Assembly (NCBI GenBank): GCA_012798155.1
Contig: JAAZNR010000933.1
Location: forward strand, 1 to 9,583
Direction: 5' to 3'
Source: Thermogutta sp.
GTDB lineage: Bacteria > Planctomycetota > Planctomycetia > Pirellulales > Thermoguttaceae
Length of the DNA: 9,583 nt
The notes below the pieces were generated by a model. That model had not been told where the DNA came from. It saw nothing but the letters and a program-made list of their open reading frames with translations, and ran no database searches. A program made the position numbers and the translations under genes. Position 1 is the first letter of the stretch. Each line of letters starts with the position of its first letter. Positions 1-6,571 of the stretch are shown here, piece by piece.

Positions 1-214
1 CGCGCTTCTTGGAATTGCTCTTGATGAGTTGGATGATTCCCGCCACACGAATCATGAAGAACTCATCGAGGTTCGTCGAAACGATGGCCAGGAACTTCAA
101 CCGGTCCAACAGCGGCACGTCGCTTGCCAATCCTTCCGCCAATACCCGATGATTGAATTCCAGCCAACTCAATTCGCGATTGAAGAACGGCTCGATCGCT
201 TTTTTCTTGGACAT
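1..214 (-). CDS. ppk1: Polyphosphate kinase 1, N-terminal part (runs off left edge)
   Basis: Ppk1 reversibly transfers the gamma phosphate of ATP onto a growing inorganic polyphosphate chain. The first 71 codons are present, read leftward from the ATG at 214-212. The peptide shows the Ppk1 N-terminal signature: [16 protein letters not shown] at residues 10-25, [20 protein letters not shown] at about 34-53, then MIRVAGI. This is the N domain that precedes the catalytic histidine-kinase-like part of the roughly 700-residue enzyme; the catalytic histidines lie outside the window. A GGAGG at 230-226, 11 bases before the ATG, supports the start. It follows the exopolyphosphatase gene on the same strand after 244 bp, so it is probably the third gene of a polyphosphate operon. 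The family assignment is firm; whether the rest of the gene is intact cannot be seen. Confidence 0.95.
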   Translation of the reverse strand, partial: MSKKKAIEPFFNRELSWLEFNHRVLAEGLASDVPLLDRLKFLAIVSTNLDEFFMIRVAGIIQLIKSNSKKR

Positions 215-225
215 CGTGTCACCCG

Positions 226-230
226 CCTCC
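226..230 (-). promoter_or_regulatory. Ribosome binding site of ppk1
   Basis: On the minus strand GGAGG lies 11 bases before the ATG at 214. The spacing is slightly long, but this is the only Shine-Dalgarno match near the start that the Ppk1 homology requires. Confidence 0.6.
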
Positions 231-345
231 AAGACGGAAATCACTCCATTGCTCGTCGCCGACGCAGGCGAACCGTCAGGACCTTCAGCGGCCTCGCAAC
301 TCTGGTATCCACGAACCGCCCGCCACCGCAAGCCGGCGTCCGGGG

Positions 346-435
346 GGCTTTTCCGCGACCGGCCCGCAGCCCTAAGGCTTTTCCGCGACCGGCCGGCGGC
401 ACCAAGGCTTTTCCGGGAGCGGATTCCGGCCTCAA
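346..435. repeat. Three tandem 30 bp units in the ppx-ppk1 spacer
   Basis: Units lie at 346-375, 376-405 and 406-435, each beginning GGCTTTTCCG and ending in AA on the plus strand. By direct comparison units 1 and 2 match at 26 of 30 positions, and units 2 and 3 at 22 of 30. The first 19 bases of units 1 and 2 are identical. The repeat fills much of the spacer between the exopolyphosphatase stop and the ppk1 start. Its 30 bp period is a multiple of three, so it also appears as a 10-residue repeat (core GRGKA or PGKA) in a minus-strand open frame. No function is evident from sequence. Confidence 0.9.
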
Positions 436-460
436 GGCCGATCGCGATCCTCCTTGGATC
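427..460 (-). other. Two adjacent small hairpins just after the ppx stop
   Basis: Directly downstream of the exopolyphosphatase stop the transcript can form two perfect short stems. The first is GATCC-AAGGA-GGATC (460-446), whose loop and 3' arm contain a Shine-Dalgarno-like AAGGAGGA. The second is CGGCC-TTGA-GGCCG (440-427). There is no T-tract after them, so they do not look like an intrinsic terminator. They could affect mRNA stability or processing between ppx and ppk1. The stems are seen directly; any role is inferred. Confidence 0.5.
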
Positions 461-2039
461 ACTCGACGCGGACTTTCATCCCGTAAACGTCCTCGAACAT
501 ATCGCTTTTCAAAGCCACGGAGCGCTTTTCCAAAAAGACCTTCGACAAGCCCCGGATCGTGATGAACAGTTCGTCCTCATCATGGCCGAGTTCCACTTGC
601 TCAGCCGACTGGATGTTTCCGCGGGCGAGGGCGTCGGCAACGCGGAGCACCGCAGCCAGCTTGTTCACCACCACGCGGCTCTCACGCGGCAGCGTCGTGT
701 ATTCGATGTGAGACGGCTTGGGCGGGCTTCGACGGTGATAGCGCGCGATGTGTGCGATGATCTCCGTCTCCTGCGGCGTCAGCCCGAAAATCTCCGAATT
801 GGCAATGACGTAGTAACTGTGTTTGTGGTGCGCGCTCGGGCTGATGAACCTTCCCACCTCGTGGAGAATGGCCGCGATTTGCAGCAAGAACCGATGGCGG
901 CGCTGCAATCCGTGATCGCTTTGCAAGTAATCGAAAAGCCGAACGGCGATTTCGGAGGAGACGCGGGCGTGTTCGAGGTCCACGCAGTAGCGCGCCGCCA
1001 TGGCGTACGCGGCGTGGAGGATGCCCTCGCGAATGGATTGATCCTCGGAACCGGTCGTCTCGCGGGCCAATTCGGCCAGCACGCCGTCGCGCATGGAGAC
1101 CTTGGCCACCAGCAGTCGCGTGGCTTGCGTGCGAGCCAGCAATTCCCAGTACATCAGCAGGGCGGGAACCAGGGTTTCCGCCTCCGCGAAGGTGAGATTG
1201 AAGCGGCGGCACAGTTCCTCCGGAGAGTGGCGGATGCACTGCTCGATCAATTGCTCGAAGCGATCCTTGGGCACCTCCAGCAAGTCTTCCGAGTGCGTCG
1301 GGCGTCCCGCCTCCCGGGCCGCAAATCGCACGTCTCCGCCCACCGCTACGAATGTGTCGCAGTCCGCCAAGGGCAAGGTGCGAGTGACGGAGGCCGCCTG
1401 CATGCGAATATGCTGGCGAAAAAGCTCGCTCAGCCTATCGGCCGGCTCGGAACGCGCGGAGAGCATCTCCAGGAGCCGGACGGAGCCGAATCTGACGCCC
1501 ACGGAATTCACGATTTCGCCTTCATCGAGGATGGTGAGAATCGTGCTGCCCCCGCCCACGTCCGCCACCAAGGAGTGCCCCTGGTTGACCTCGGACAACT
1601 CGCCCACCGCCTCCCGAACGGCGGCCACCGTCAACCGCCCCTCCTCGGCGATACTGATGATCTCGATGTTCAACCCGCAGGCCAGATAGATGCGGTCGAG
1701 CACGTTGTCGGCATTGGCGGCCTCGCGCAAGGAGCTGGTGGCCACGGCGCGGACCTTCTCGATCCGGTATTCACGCAATACTCGCACGTAGTCGCGCAGA
1801 ACTTCCACGGTTGCGCGCATGCATTGAGCGCCGATCCGACCCCGTCGAAACGTATCCTGCCCCAGCCACACCGCGCGCTGGTATCGCTCCAGGACTTCGT
1901 AGCGCCCCTCTTCCAGGACTTGGGCCACGACCATGCGAATGGCGTTGGTGCCGATATCGATAACGGCCACCGGCTTCCCTAGCGTGCCCTTCGATCCCGA
2001 ATGCGGAGAAGAGCCGTTCGTTCGCGAAAAATCATTCAT
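459..2039 (-). CDS. ppx: Exopolyphosphatase, Ppx/GppA family with HD-type C-terminal region
   Basis: The enzyme removes terminal phosphate from polyphosphate, or pppGpp gamma phosphate in GppA-type members, in the cytoplasm. The 526-residue protein has the ASKHA-fold phosphatase motifs: DIGTNAIR at residues 28-35 (phosphate-1), [10 protein letters not shown] at 100-109, the pair EE at 132-133 matching the family catalytic glutamate region, and DVGGGST at 160-166 (phosphate-2). The C-terminal part has HD-like features typical of long Ppx proteins: LHEVG near 390, HHKHS near 403 and ARYHRRS near 430. Length matches the two-domain Ppx class (about 500). The ATG at 2039 is the only plausible start before DIGTN, although no clear ribosome binding site precedes it. 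It sits between a CHAD gene (141 bp upstream) and ppk1 (244 bp downstream), which favours polyphosphate over pppGpp as substrate. Confidence 0.93.
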   Translation of the reverse strand: MNDFSRTNGSSPHSGSKGTLGKPVAVIDIGTNAIRMVVAQVLEEGRYEVLERYQRAVWLGQDTFRRGRIGAQCMRATVEVLRDYVRVLREYRIEKVRAVATSSLREAANADNVLDRIYLACGLNIEIISIAEEGRLTVAAVREAVGELSEVNQGHSLVADVGGGSTILTILDEGEIVNSVGVRFGSVRLLEMLSARSEPADRLSELFRQHIRMQAASVTRTLPLADCDTFVAVGGDVRFAAREAGRPTHSEDLLEVPKDRFEQLIEQCIRHSPEELCRRFNLTFAEAETLVPALLMYWELLARTQATRLLVAKVSMRDGVLAELARETTGSEDQSIREGILHAAYAMAARYCVDLEHARVSSEIAVRLFDYLQSDHGLQRRHRFLLQIAAILHEVGRFISPSAHHKHSYYVIANSEIFGLTPQETEIIAHIARYHRRSPPKPSHIEYTTLPRESRVVVNKLAAVLRVADALARGNIQSAEQVELGHDEDELFITIRGLSKVFLEKRSVALKSDMFEDVYGMKVRVE

Positions 2040-2121
2040 ACTGCCGAGAGATGCCTTGGTTCACGGGTTTTCGGGAGGCCATTTACGGCGGCCCGTCCGG
2101 TTCGTCTAGCGGCTCCATCGA

Positions 2122-2156
2122 CGGCTCCCGGAACGGCCCCCCAGGGCCGCGAGCCG
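2122..2156 (-). other. Interrupted hairpin in the CHAD-ppx spacer
   Basis: The outer arms CGGCTC (2122-2127) and GAGCCG (2151-2156) enclose inner arms CGGCCC (2134-2139) and GGGCCG (2144-2149) with a four-base loop; an asymmetric internal loop separates the stems. All pairs are Watson-Crick and very GC-rich. It lies between the CHAD stop and the ppx start. No T-run follows on the minus strand, so it may be a processing or attenuation structure rather than a terminator. Confidence 0.45.
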
Positions 2157-2180
2157 AAGGCGGGGACGGCCGTCGCACCA

Positions 2181-3170
2181 CTACGCCGGGCAACCCGCCG
2201 CGTCGGAATCCTCCATGCGCCTCGGCTCTTTCAAGGCCGCGGCGATTCGGGGCCACAGCGCCGCCACCTTTTCATCGTGCCAGAATGCACAGGCCGCCGC
2301 GAACAATTGCCGGCGGCGTTCCCGGCACGATTCCTTCAAAAAGTCGAGCCCCACGACGAATCGCTCTTGATTCATCCAACCCGGAAGCAATTTTTCTCCG
2401 GCCTCGAGCCGGCGAACCGCGCCTTCCAATTCCGCCACCCAGACATCGCAGTCGTGAATTTCCCCCAGATAGGACTGCATTTCTCGTACCGCCTCCAATG
2501 CCACCTCGAAGTCCGCACCGAGCACCGGAGCACAGATCTCCAGGGTATAGCGAAACTTCTTGGCGGCGATTCGAAACTCGTGATGTCGAGCGATATCCCA
2601 CTCATCCCGGAGCGAATCGCTGTACTCGAGGAACCGGCCCATCCGCCGAAGGAGGTGCTTTTGGTATCCGGCGGGCGGTGCCTCAAACTCGCCGGCCGTG
2701 GTCGCAAGGGTTCGTTTGGCGTCGCTCAACCACTCTCTCATCTCGCGCAGCGTTCCGGTTCGCAAGAAACGCCGCACCGCCTGCCGGATTTGCGGTTGGC
2801 AACGACTACGCGCGAGTTCCAAGCCCGCAATCCAGAATACCATCCCGTGACGGATTTCGGGATCGTCACTCTCGCCGAGTCGCCCGAGCATGGCGGCGAT
2901 TTGGACGTCCGTATCTCTCGCCTTGCCCAGTCCGGAGGCCAAGTCGCGGAGCGCCGACCGCCAACGGTTTGCGCGTTCTTTTCCCAAGATTTTCCGAAAG
3001 ACCCGGACTCCGGCGCGGAGGCAACGACATGCGACTCGAACTTGATGCACCGATTCCGGGTCCCTTGCCCTCGGCAGACCCCCCAGATGCCGCCGCAAGC
3101 GACGAACGTTCCGCCCCAAATAACGCGCGGCGGTGACTACGGAGACGTCAGCGAGCGGTTTCGCTAACAT
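2181..3170 (-). CDS. CHAD-domain protein (polyphosphate-associated)
   Basis: CHAD domains are helical bundles with conserved histidines and basic residues that bind inorganic polyphosphate and are often encoded beside ppk, ppx or CYTH phosphatase genes. This 329-residue protein has the two diagnostic repeats: VHQVRVACRCLR at residues 41-52 (conserved H42, R45, R49, R52) and HHEFRIAAKKFRYTLE at about 196-211. The region between is rich in Arg and Lys, as expected for a polyanion binder. It has no CYTH domain, signal peptide or membrane segment. The ATG at 3170 is preceded by GGAGGAG, four bases away. It is the first gene of the CHAD-ppx-ppk1 set on the minus strand, 141 bp before ppx. In the first motif Cys48 and Cys50 replace the usual Thr and Arg of RVATRRLR. 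The domain call is strong; the exact cellular role is not established. Confidence 0.92.
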   Translation of the reverse strand: MLAKPLADVSVVTAARYLGRNVRRLRRHLGGLPRARDPESVHQVRVACRCLRAGVRVFRKILGKERANRWRSALRDLASGLGKARDTDVQIAAMLGRLGESDDPEIRHGMVFWIAGLELARSRCQPQIRQAVRRFLRTGTLREMREWLSDAKRTLATTAGEFEAPPAGYQKHLLRRMGRFLEYSDSLRDEWDIARHHEFRIAAKKFRYTLEICAPVLGADFEVALEAVREMQSYLGEIHDCDVWVAELEGAVRRLEAGEKLLPGWMNQERFVVGLDFLKESCRERRRQLFAAACAFWHDEKVAALWPRIAAALKEPRRMEDSDAAGCPA

Positions 3171-3214
3171 ACGACTCCTCCGCGACGACGGTCATCGAGA
3201 AAAGAGGGGCTGAA

Positions 3215-3239
3215 GAAGATTTTGACGGTCGAAAACTTC
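3215..3239. promoter_or_regulatory. Imperfect dyad upstream of the CHAD gene
   Basis: GAAG (3215-3218) and TTTTGAC (3220-3226) are mirrored by GTC (3228-3230), AAAA (3232-3235) and CTTC (3236-3239), with one unpaired base on each side and a single central base. It lies 45-69 bases upstream of the CHAD start. The near-absence of a loop makes it more likely a protein-binding dyad than an RNA hairpin, but it could be chance. Confidence 0.3.
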
Positions 3240-3247
3240 ATCAAGGA

Positions 3248-3314
3248 CCTTCCAGCTCGGACGCTCCCTTCCAGCTTGGACGCTCCCGGGCATTTATTGT
3301 AACCTTCGGACGCT
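3248..3314. repeat. Two tandem 19 bp units plus a shortened third copy
   Basis: CCTTCCAGCTCGGACGCTC at 3248-3266 is followed at once by a copy at 3267-3285 that differs at one base (C to T). A shortened relative, CCTTCGGACGCT, lies at 3303-3314 and looks like the same unit with CCAGCT missing. All are in the leader region of the CHAD operon. Confidence 0.85.
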
Positions 3315-3556
3315 GGATTTGCTGCCCGTTACGTTCGCCCATCGAATCATCCACGGTGCTATATTTCGGCCATGTGTCAAGGGGCGGGTGAAGACAATTT
3401 CCTCGCCCGCCAACAAGAGGGGGTGGCGATGGCGGCCGTCCACCGTCGTTCTTCTGGAGCATTCGCGAAGGCTGCCGAGGGATCGACTTCACAGGTATGC
3501 CCGCCGAAAAGCCGGTCAAATATCGAAGAGGCGTGCCTTGCATGGGGAGCCGGCGC

Positions 3557-3586
3557 GCAGAATACGGGCAGGCAGAATACGGGCAG
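3557..3586. repeat. Exact 15 bp tandem duplication
   Basis: GCAGAATACGGGCAG occurs at 3557-3571 and again, identically, at 3572-3586; the following AATG continues a partial third unit. It lies 47 bases beyond the stop of the bshB1-like gene in non-coding sequence. Confidence 0.9.
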
Positions 3587-3632
3587 AATGGTGCGGGGAC
3601 ACTGCGGGACGTGTAGAGTACTCGACGGCCCT

Positions 3633-4322
3633 TCAGAGAATCGCCCGGAAGTCGGCCACTCGCAGGACCTCTCGAACCGAAAAAGGCTCGCCGTAATGGG
3701 TCCCGACGGTCCAACCCCACATGCGGCCGCGGCACTCGATCTGCTCTTCCAGACCGGCCGTCGCTCCGCCCGGCGAATTGGCCAATTGGCTGCGATAGCA
3801 TCGCACCGCGGCAAGCTTTCTCTCCCAAAACTCGCTCACGTCCACGACGAAGGACGGCTCGGGAATCTTTCGGATATGGGTGCAGAAATAGTAGATCACC
3901 CTTTGCGGGTGGAACGGTTCCCCCGGCAAATCGGTTTTTGTCAGCTTTGCCCAAAACCTGGCCGCCTCGATGAGCTGCGTCGCGGCCGTGTGGTCCGGGT
4001 GCGTGTCCTCCCAATACGGGCAAAAGATACAGTCGGCCCGAGTCGTTCGCAAGACGCCGGCGAGTTCGGCCCGTGCTTCGAGCGTGGCCTCGAGCGAGCG
4101 GTTTGGAAGCCCCAGATTGGAGCGCCAATCCAGGCCCAAGACCTTGGTGGCGGCTTCGGTCTCTTGCCGGCGAATCTCCTTGCTGCCGAAGGGCGTGGGT
4201 TCTCCATCGGTCAAATCCAGGATGCCGACGCGAAGCCCCTCCGCCTTCATCCTCAGAATCGCGCCCCCCATTGCAAACTCCGCGTCGTCCGGATGCGGAG
4301 CGATAATCAAAATATCCAGCAT
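3633..4322 (-). CDS. bshB1: BshB1-like PIG-L/LmbE family zinc deacetylase
   Basis: PIG-L family enzymes hydrolyse the N-acetyl group of GlcNAc conjugates; BshB1 makes GlcN-malate, the second step of bacillithiol synthesis. The 229-residue protein matches BshB1 in length. It shows PHPDD at residues 9-13 (zinc ligands H10 and D13, catalytic base D12), VGILDLTDGE at 32-41, RRQET at 51-55, LGLPNRSLE at 70-78 and HPDH at 108-111 (third zinc ligand H111). FVVDVSEFWERKLAA near 167-181 is a BshB1-type C-terminal motif. The ATG at 4322 follows a weak GCAGGT. It starts 49 bp after lutC on the same strand, so it is probably the last gene of the lut operon. GEPTPFGS replaces the GE-GTRG stretch of Bacillus BshB1, so the exact substrate is less certain than the fold. 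No bshA or bshC is in the window. Confidence 0.85.
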   Translation of the reverse strand: MLDILIIAPHPDDAEFAMGGAILRMKAEGLRVGILDLTDGEPTPFGSKEIRRQETEAATKVLGLDWRSNLGLPNRSLEATLEARAELAGVLRTTRADCIFCPYWEDTHPDHTAATQLIEAARFWAKLTKTDLPGEPFHPQRVIYYFCTHIRKIPEPSFVVDVSEFWERKLAAVRCYRSQLANSPGGATAGLEEQIECRGRMWGWTVGTHYGEPFSVREVLRVADFRAIL

Positions 4323-4371
4323 GTTGTGAATTACCTGCTCAGCCTTACCGGAAAACGATCGGACGTGGGTT

Positions 4372-5025
4372 TCAGCCCACCACCAGCACGACCAGCCGCT
4401 TAGGGCCGTGAACGCCGAGTATGAGTATTTTTTCGATGTCCGCCGTGCGGCTCGGCCCGGTAATGATGACGAATTCGCCGCGGCGATCCGGCTCCGCGCC
4501 CTTGGTCGCCAGCTCGTCCCATGAGGCCGGCAGGTGTTCGCGCAGTTGCGAGACCTCGGCGACCACGATGCACGCGGGGGGGAGATAGCAGGCGAGCCGT
4601 TCGCCCGGCCGTTCGCAGACGACGACGCTTGAGCCTGTGTCGGCCAGGAGATAGTCGGCCTGGATGACGGCTAGCGGAATGCCGGCCAGATCGCGTGCAG
4701 GGGGATCTTCGGGCAAAATCGTCGTTTCCCAGGGAAGATCGGCCCTGGCGACCACGTCCCGGGCGAGCGGGCGATCCATGACGAGGACGTGATTCCAGCC
4801 CGCCGCCTGCGCCAAGTCTCGCAGAATCGCCCCCGCCTCCTCCCACCCGGAGGCCGCGATCGGTTCTCCGTGAACTGCCCGCAACTCCTCGGCAAAGCGG
4901 GATTTTAGCTCTTCGGAAGTAGGATTCGTCGTCGGCCAAACGACCGGCACGGGCGGAGGTTCCGGCGAGTTCGATGATCCCAGATTCTCTCGGATCCTTT
5001 GCAGAATGAGCGATCGGCTTGTCAT
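4372..5025 (-). CDS. lutC: Lactate utilization protein C (LUD domain)
   Basis: LutC is the third subunit of the LutABC complex, which oxidises L-lactate to pyruvate. The 217-residue protein is a single LUD domain of normal LutC length. It starts MTSRSLILQRIRENL, has ADYLLADTGSSVVV at about 137-150 followed by ERPGER, and ends with GPSRTADIEKILILGVHGP near 190-208, the family's most conserved C-terminal motif. It has no Fe-S cysteine motif, as expected for LutC. Its ATG overlaps the lutB stop by 4 bp (ATGA), and a very strong GGAGGAGG lies seven bases upstream inside the lutB end, indicating translational coupling. The bshB1-like gene follows after 49 bp. Confidence 0.93.
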   Translation of the reverse strand: MTSRSLILQRIRENLGSSNSPEPPPVPVVWPTTNPTSEELKSRFAEELRAVHGEPIAASGWEEAGAILRDLAQAAGWNHVLVMDRPLARDVVARADLPWETTILPEDPPARDLAGIPLAVIQADYLLADTGSSVVVCERPGERLACYLPPACIVVAEVSQLREHLPASWDELATKGAEPDRRGEFVIITGPSRTADIEKILILGVHGPKRLVVLVVG

Positions 5026-6491
5026 GCCGAAACCTCCTCCTTTTTGGGCGAACTCGTTGCGATCCCTGATTTTCCGTTATCGCCGGCGAACTCCTGCCCG
5101 CGCCGGCGCCACCAAGCACGGAAGGTGTAGGCCGGGACCTCGGGCAGTTCGCGCCCGCGGGTCCAGGCGCCCAATTGCGCGGGATGCCATGGCAAGAATT
5201 TCGCCAAGCGCACGCCCAAGCGTACGGTGCTCATAGCGAGGCGATAGCGGAGCGGCCCTTCCATGGCCCAAGACCATGCCGTCCAAATCAATCGCTCCAA
5301 GGGGGATCGAACCGGCGAGGGGCAATTGACCGCTTTGTGCCGCAAGTGAACCAATTGGTGCGGGATATCGATTTTGACGGGGCAGACCTCGCCGCAAGCG
5401 CCGCAGAGCGAGGAGGCGAACGGCAGTTTGCCGGCATCCTTCATGCCCACCAAATGCGGCGTGATGATGGCACCGATCGGGCCGGGATAGACCCAACCGT
5501 AGGCCCAGCCGCCCGTGCGGCGATACACGGGACAGGTATTGAGGCATGCGCCGCAGCGGATGCAATAGAGGGAACTTCGCGAGGCCGGATCGCGCAGGAT
5601 ATCGGATCGGCCGTTATCCAAGATGATGATGTAAAAGGTCCGACCGGGCGTGGCTCCATGCACAATATGGGTATAGGTCGTCAGTTTTTGCCCGGTACCG
5701 CTCCGCGCCAGCAGGTTGAGGAATAGCGGCAGGTAGCGGATGCTGGGAATGACCTTTTCGATGCCCATCACCGCAACGTGCACCGGCGGCGCGGAGATCG
5801 AGAGGCCGGCGTTGCCCTCGTTTTCCACAATGCAGATCGATCCGGTGTCGGCGAGCGCACAATTGGCACCGGAAATACCCATATCGGCTCGAAGATACTC
5901 TTCCCGGAGGTGCCGCCGCGCAATGTCGGTCAGCTTCTCGTGTTCGCTCGTATACGGCTCTTGCAGTTTCTCGGCGAACAGCCGCCCGACGTCCTCAGCC
6001 GACAAGTGGAGAGCCGGCGTCACGATGTGGGTGGGGCGTTGACCCGCCAATTGCACCAAGTATTCGCCGAGGTCGGTCTCCAGGGCGCGCACGCCGACCG
6101 CGGCGAGGACGTGATTCAGCTCCATCTCCTCGGTGACCATGGACTTGGATTTGACGACCGTTTTGACCCGGTGCCGCTCGACGATGTCCAAGACATGCCG
6201 ATTCGCCTCTTCGGCGTCCTTGGCCCAAAGTACGACGGCCCCCCTCGCGGTCGCGTTTCGTTCGAACTCGACCAGAAGCTTGTCCAAATTCAGGATGGAA
6301 AACCGTTTGACCGCATGAGCCTCTTCACGCCATTGCTCCCAATAAGGTACCGACAGGCACACTTGCCGGTTCTGCTTGCTGGAACGCTCCGCCGACTCGC
6401 AAAGGGCACGCGGACCGCGAGGTTCGGCCAGTCCCTTGTTCTCCTTCCTCAAAAACGGAGCGCCCGAAAGATGAAGGCCTGGCGAAGTCAT
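5022..6491 (-). CDS. lutB: Lactate utilization iron-sulfur protein B (LUD domain plus two 4Fe-4S clusters)
   Basis: LutB is the large electron-transfer subunit of the L-lactate oxidation complex. The 489-residue protein has an N-terminal helical lead (about 1-65), a LUD domain (about 70-300) with VVKSKSMVTEEMELN near 113-127, ETDLGEYLVQLAGQRPTH near 137-154 and ALADTGSICIVENEGN near 210-226, then a ferredoxin-like part with CIRCGACLNTCP (C310, C313, C316, C320) and CGACGEVCP (C363, C366, C370). The tail (about 390-489) has WP-poor basic sequence usual in LutB. GGGAGG lies 11 bases before the ATG at 6491. lutA ends 80 bp upstream and lutC overlaps its stop by 4 bp. Length is slightly above the usual 470-480. 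No transporter (lldP) or regulator (lutR/lldR) lies beside it. Confidence 0.95.
   Translation of the reverse strand: MTSPGLHLSGAPFLRKENKGLAEPRGPRALCESAERSSKQNRQVCLSVPYWEQWREEAHAVKRFSILNLDKLLVEFERNATARGAVVLWAKDAEEANRHVLDIVERHRVKTVVKSKSMVTEEMELNHVLAAVGVRALETDLGEYLVQLAGQRPTHIVTPALHLSAEDVGRLFAEKLQEPYTSEHEKLTDIARRHLREEYLRADMGISGANCALADTGSICIVENEGNAGLSISAPPVHVAVMGIEKVIPSIRYLPLFLNLLARSGTGQKLTTYTHIVHGATPGRTFYIIILDNGRSDILRDPASRSSLYCIRCGACLNTCPVYRRTGGWAYGWVYPGPIGAIITPHLVGMKDAGKLPFASSLCGACGEVCPVKIDIPHQLVHLRHKAVNCPSPVRSPLERLIWTAWSWAMEGPLRYRLAMSTVRLGVRLAKFLPWHPAQLGAWTRGRELPEVPAYTFRAWWRRRGQEFAGDNGKSGIATSSPKKEEVSA
5033..5042 (-). promoter_or_regulatory. Strong ribosome binding site of lutC inside lutB
   Basis: AAGGAGGAGG on the minus strand lies seven bases before the lutC ATG and within the last codons of lutB. 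With the ATGA stop/start overlap it explains efficient coupled translation of the two subunits. Confidence 0.75.
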
Positions 6492-6571
6492 GAAATCTCG
6501 TGCCTCCCATAAATTGCTGGAGCGGTCCTACCCGATCTTACGGTTCGGTTTGGAACCCAATTTTCCCGCGG

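Larger units (their letters stand above)
3171..3632. other. 462 bp intergenic region between bshB1-like and CHAD genes
   Basis: This stretch separates the end of the lut-bshB1 gene group from the start of the polyphosphate group. It holds a dyad (3215-3239), a 19 bp tandem repeat (3248-3285) and a 15 bp tandem repeat (3557-3586). It should contain the promoter of the CHAD-ppx-ppk1 genes on the minus strand. A TACAAT-like -10 lies at about 3297-3302, but no good -35 sits at the right distance. No intrinsic terminator with a T-run was found for the upstream operon. No convincing protein gene is present. Confidence 0.6.

Noticed and set aside
153..1982. A 609-codon open frame on the plus strand opposite ppx
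   Set aside because: It lies antisense to a gene with clear Ppx/GppA motifs, has low-complexity His/Arg/Ala-rich translation with no recognisable domain, and is the usual by-product of GC-rich codon use.
2001..3167. Two overlapping plus-strand open frames of 361-388 codons opposite the CHAD gene
   Set aside because: Both are Arg/Pro-rich without family motifs, while the minus strand encodes an unmistakable CHAD protein with a good ribosome binding site.
3340..3380. Minus-strand promoter using TTGACA (3380-3375) and TATAGC downstream
   Set aside because: The -35 match is perfect, but the gap to TATAGC is only 11 bases, and the hexamer at the proper 17-base distance is ACCGTG.
4323..4371. Terminator between lutC and the bshB1-like gene
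   Set aside because: No stem followed by a T-run is present in the 49 bp gap on the minus strand.
5022..6491. lutB as a glycolate oxidase or heterodisulfide reductase subunit
   Set aside because: Similar Fe-S motifs occur there, but the LUD domain before the clusters and the lutA/lutC neighbours fit only LutB.
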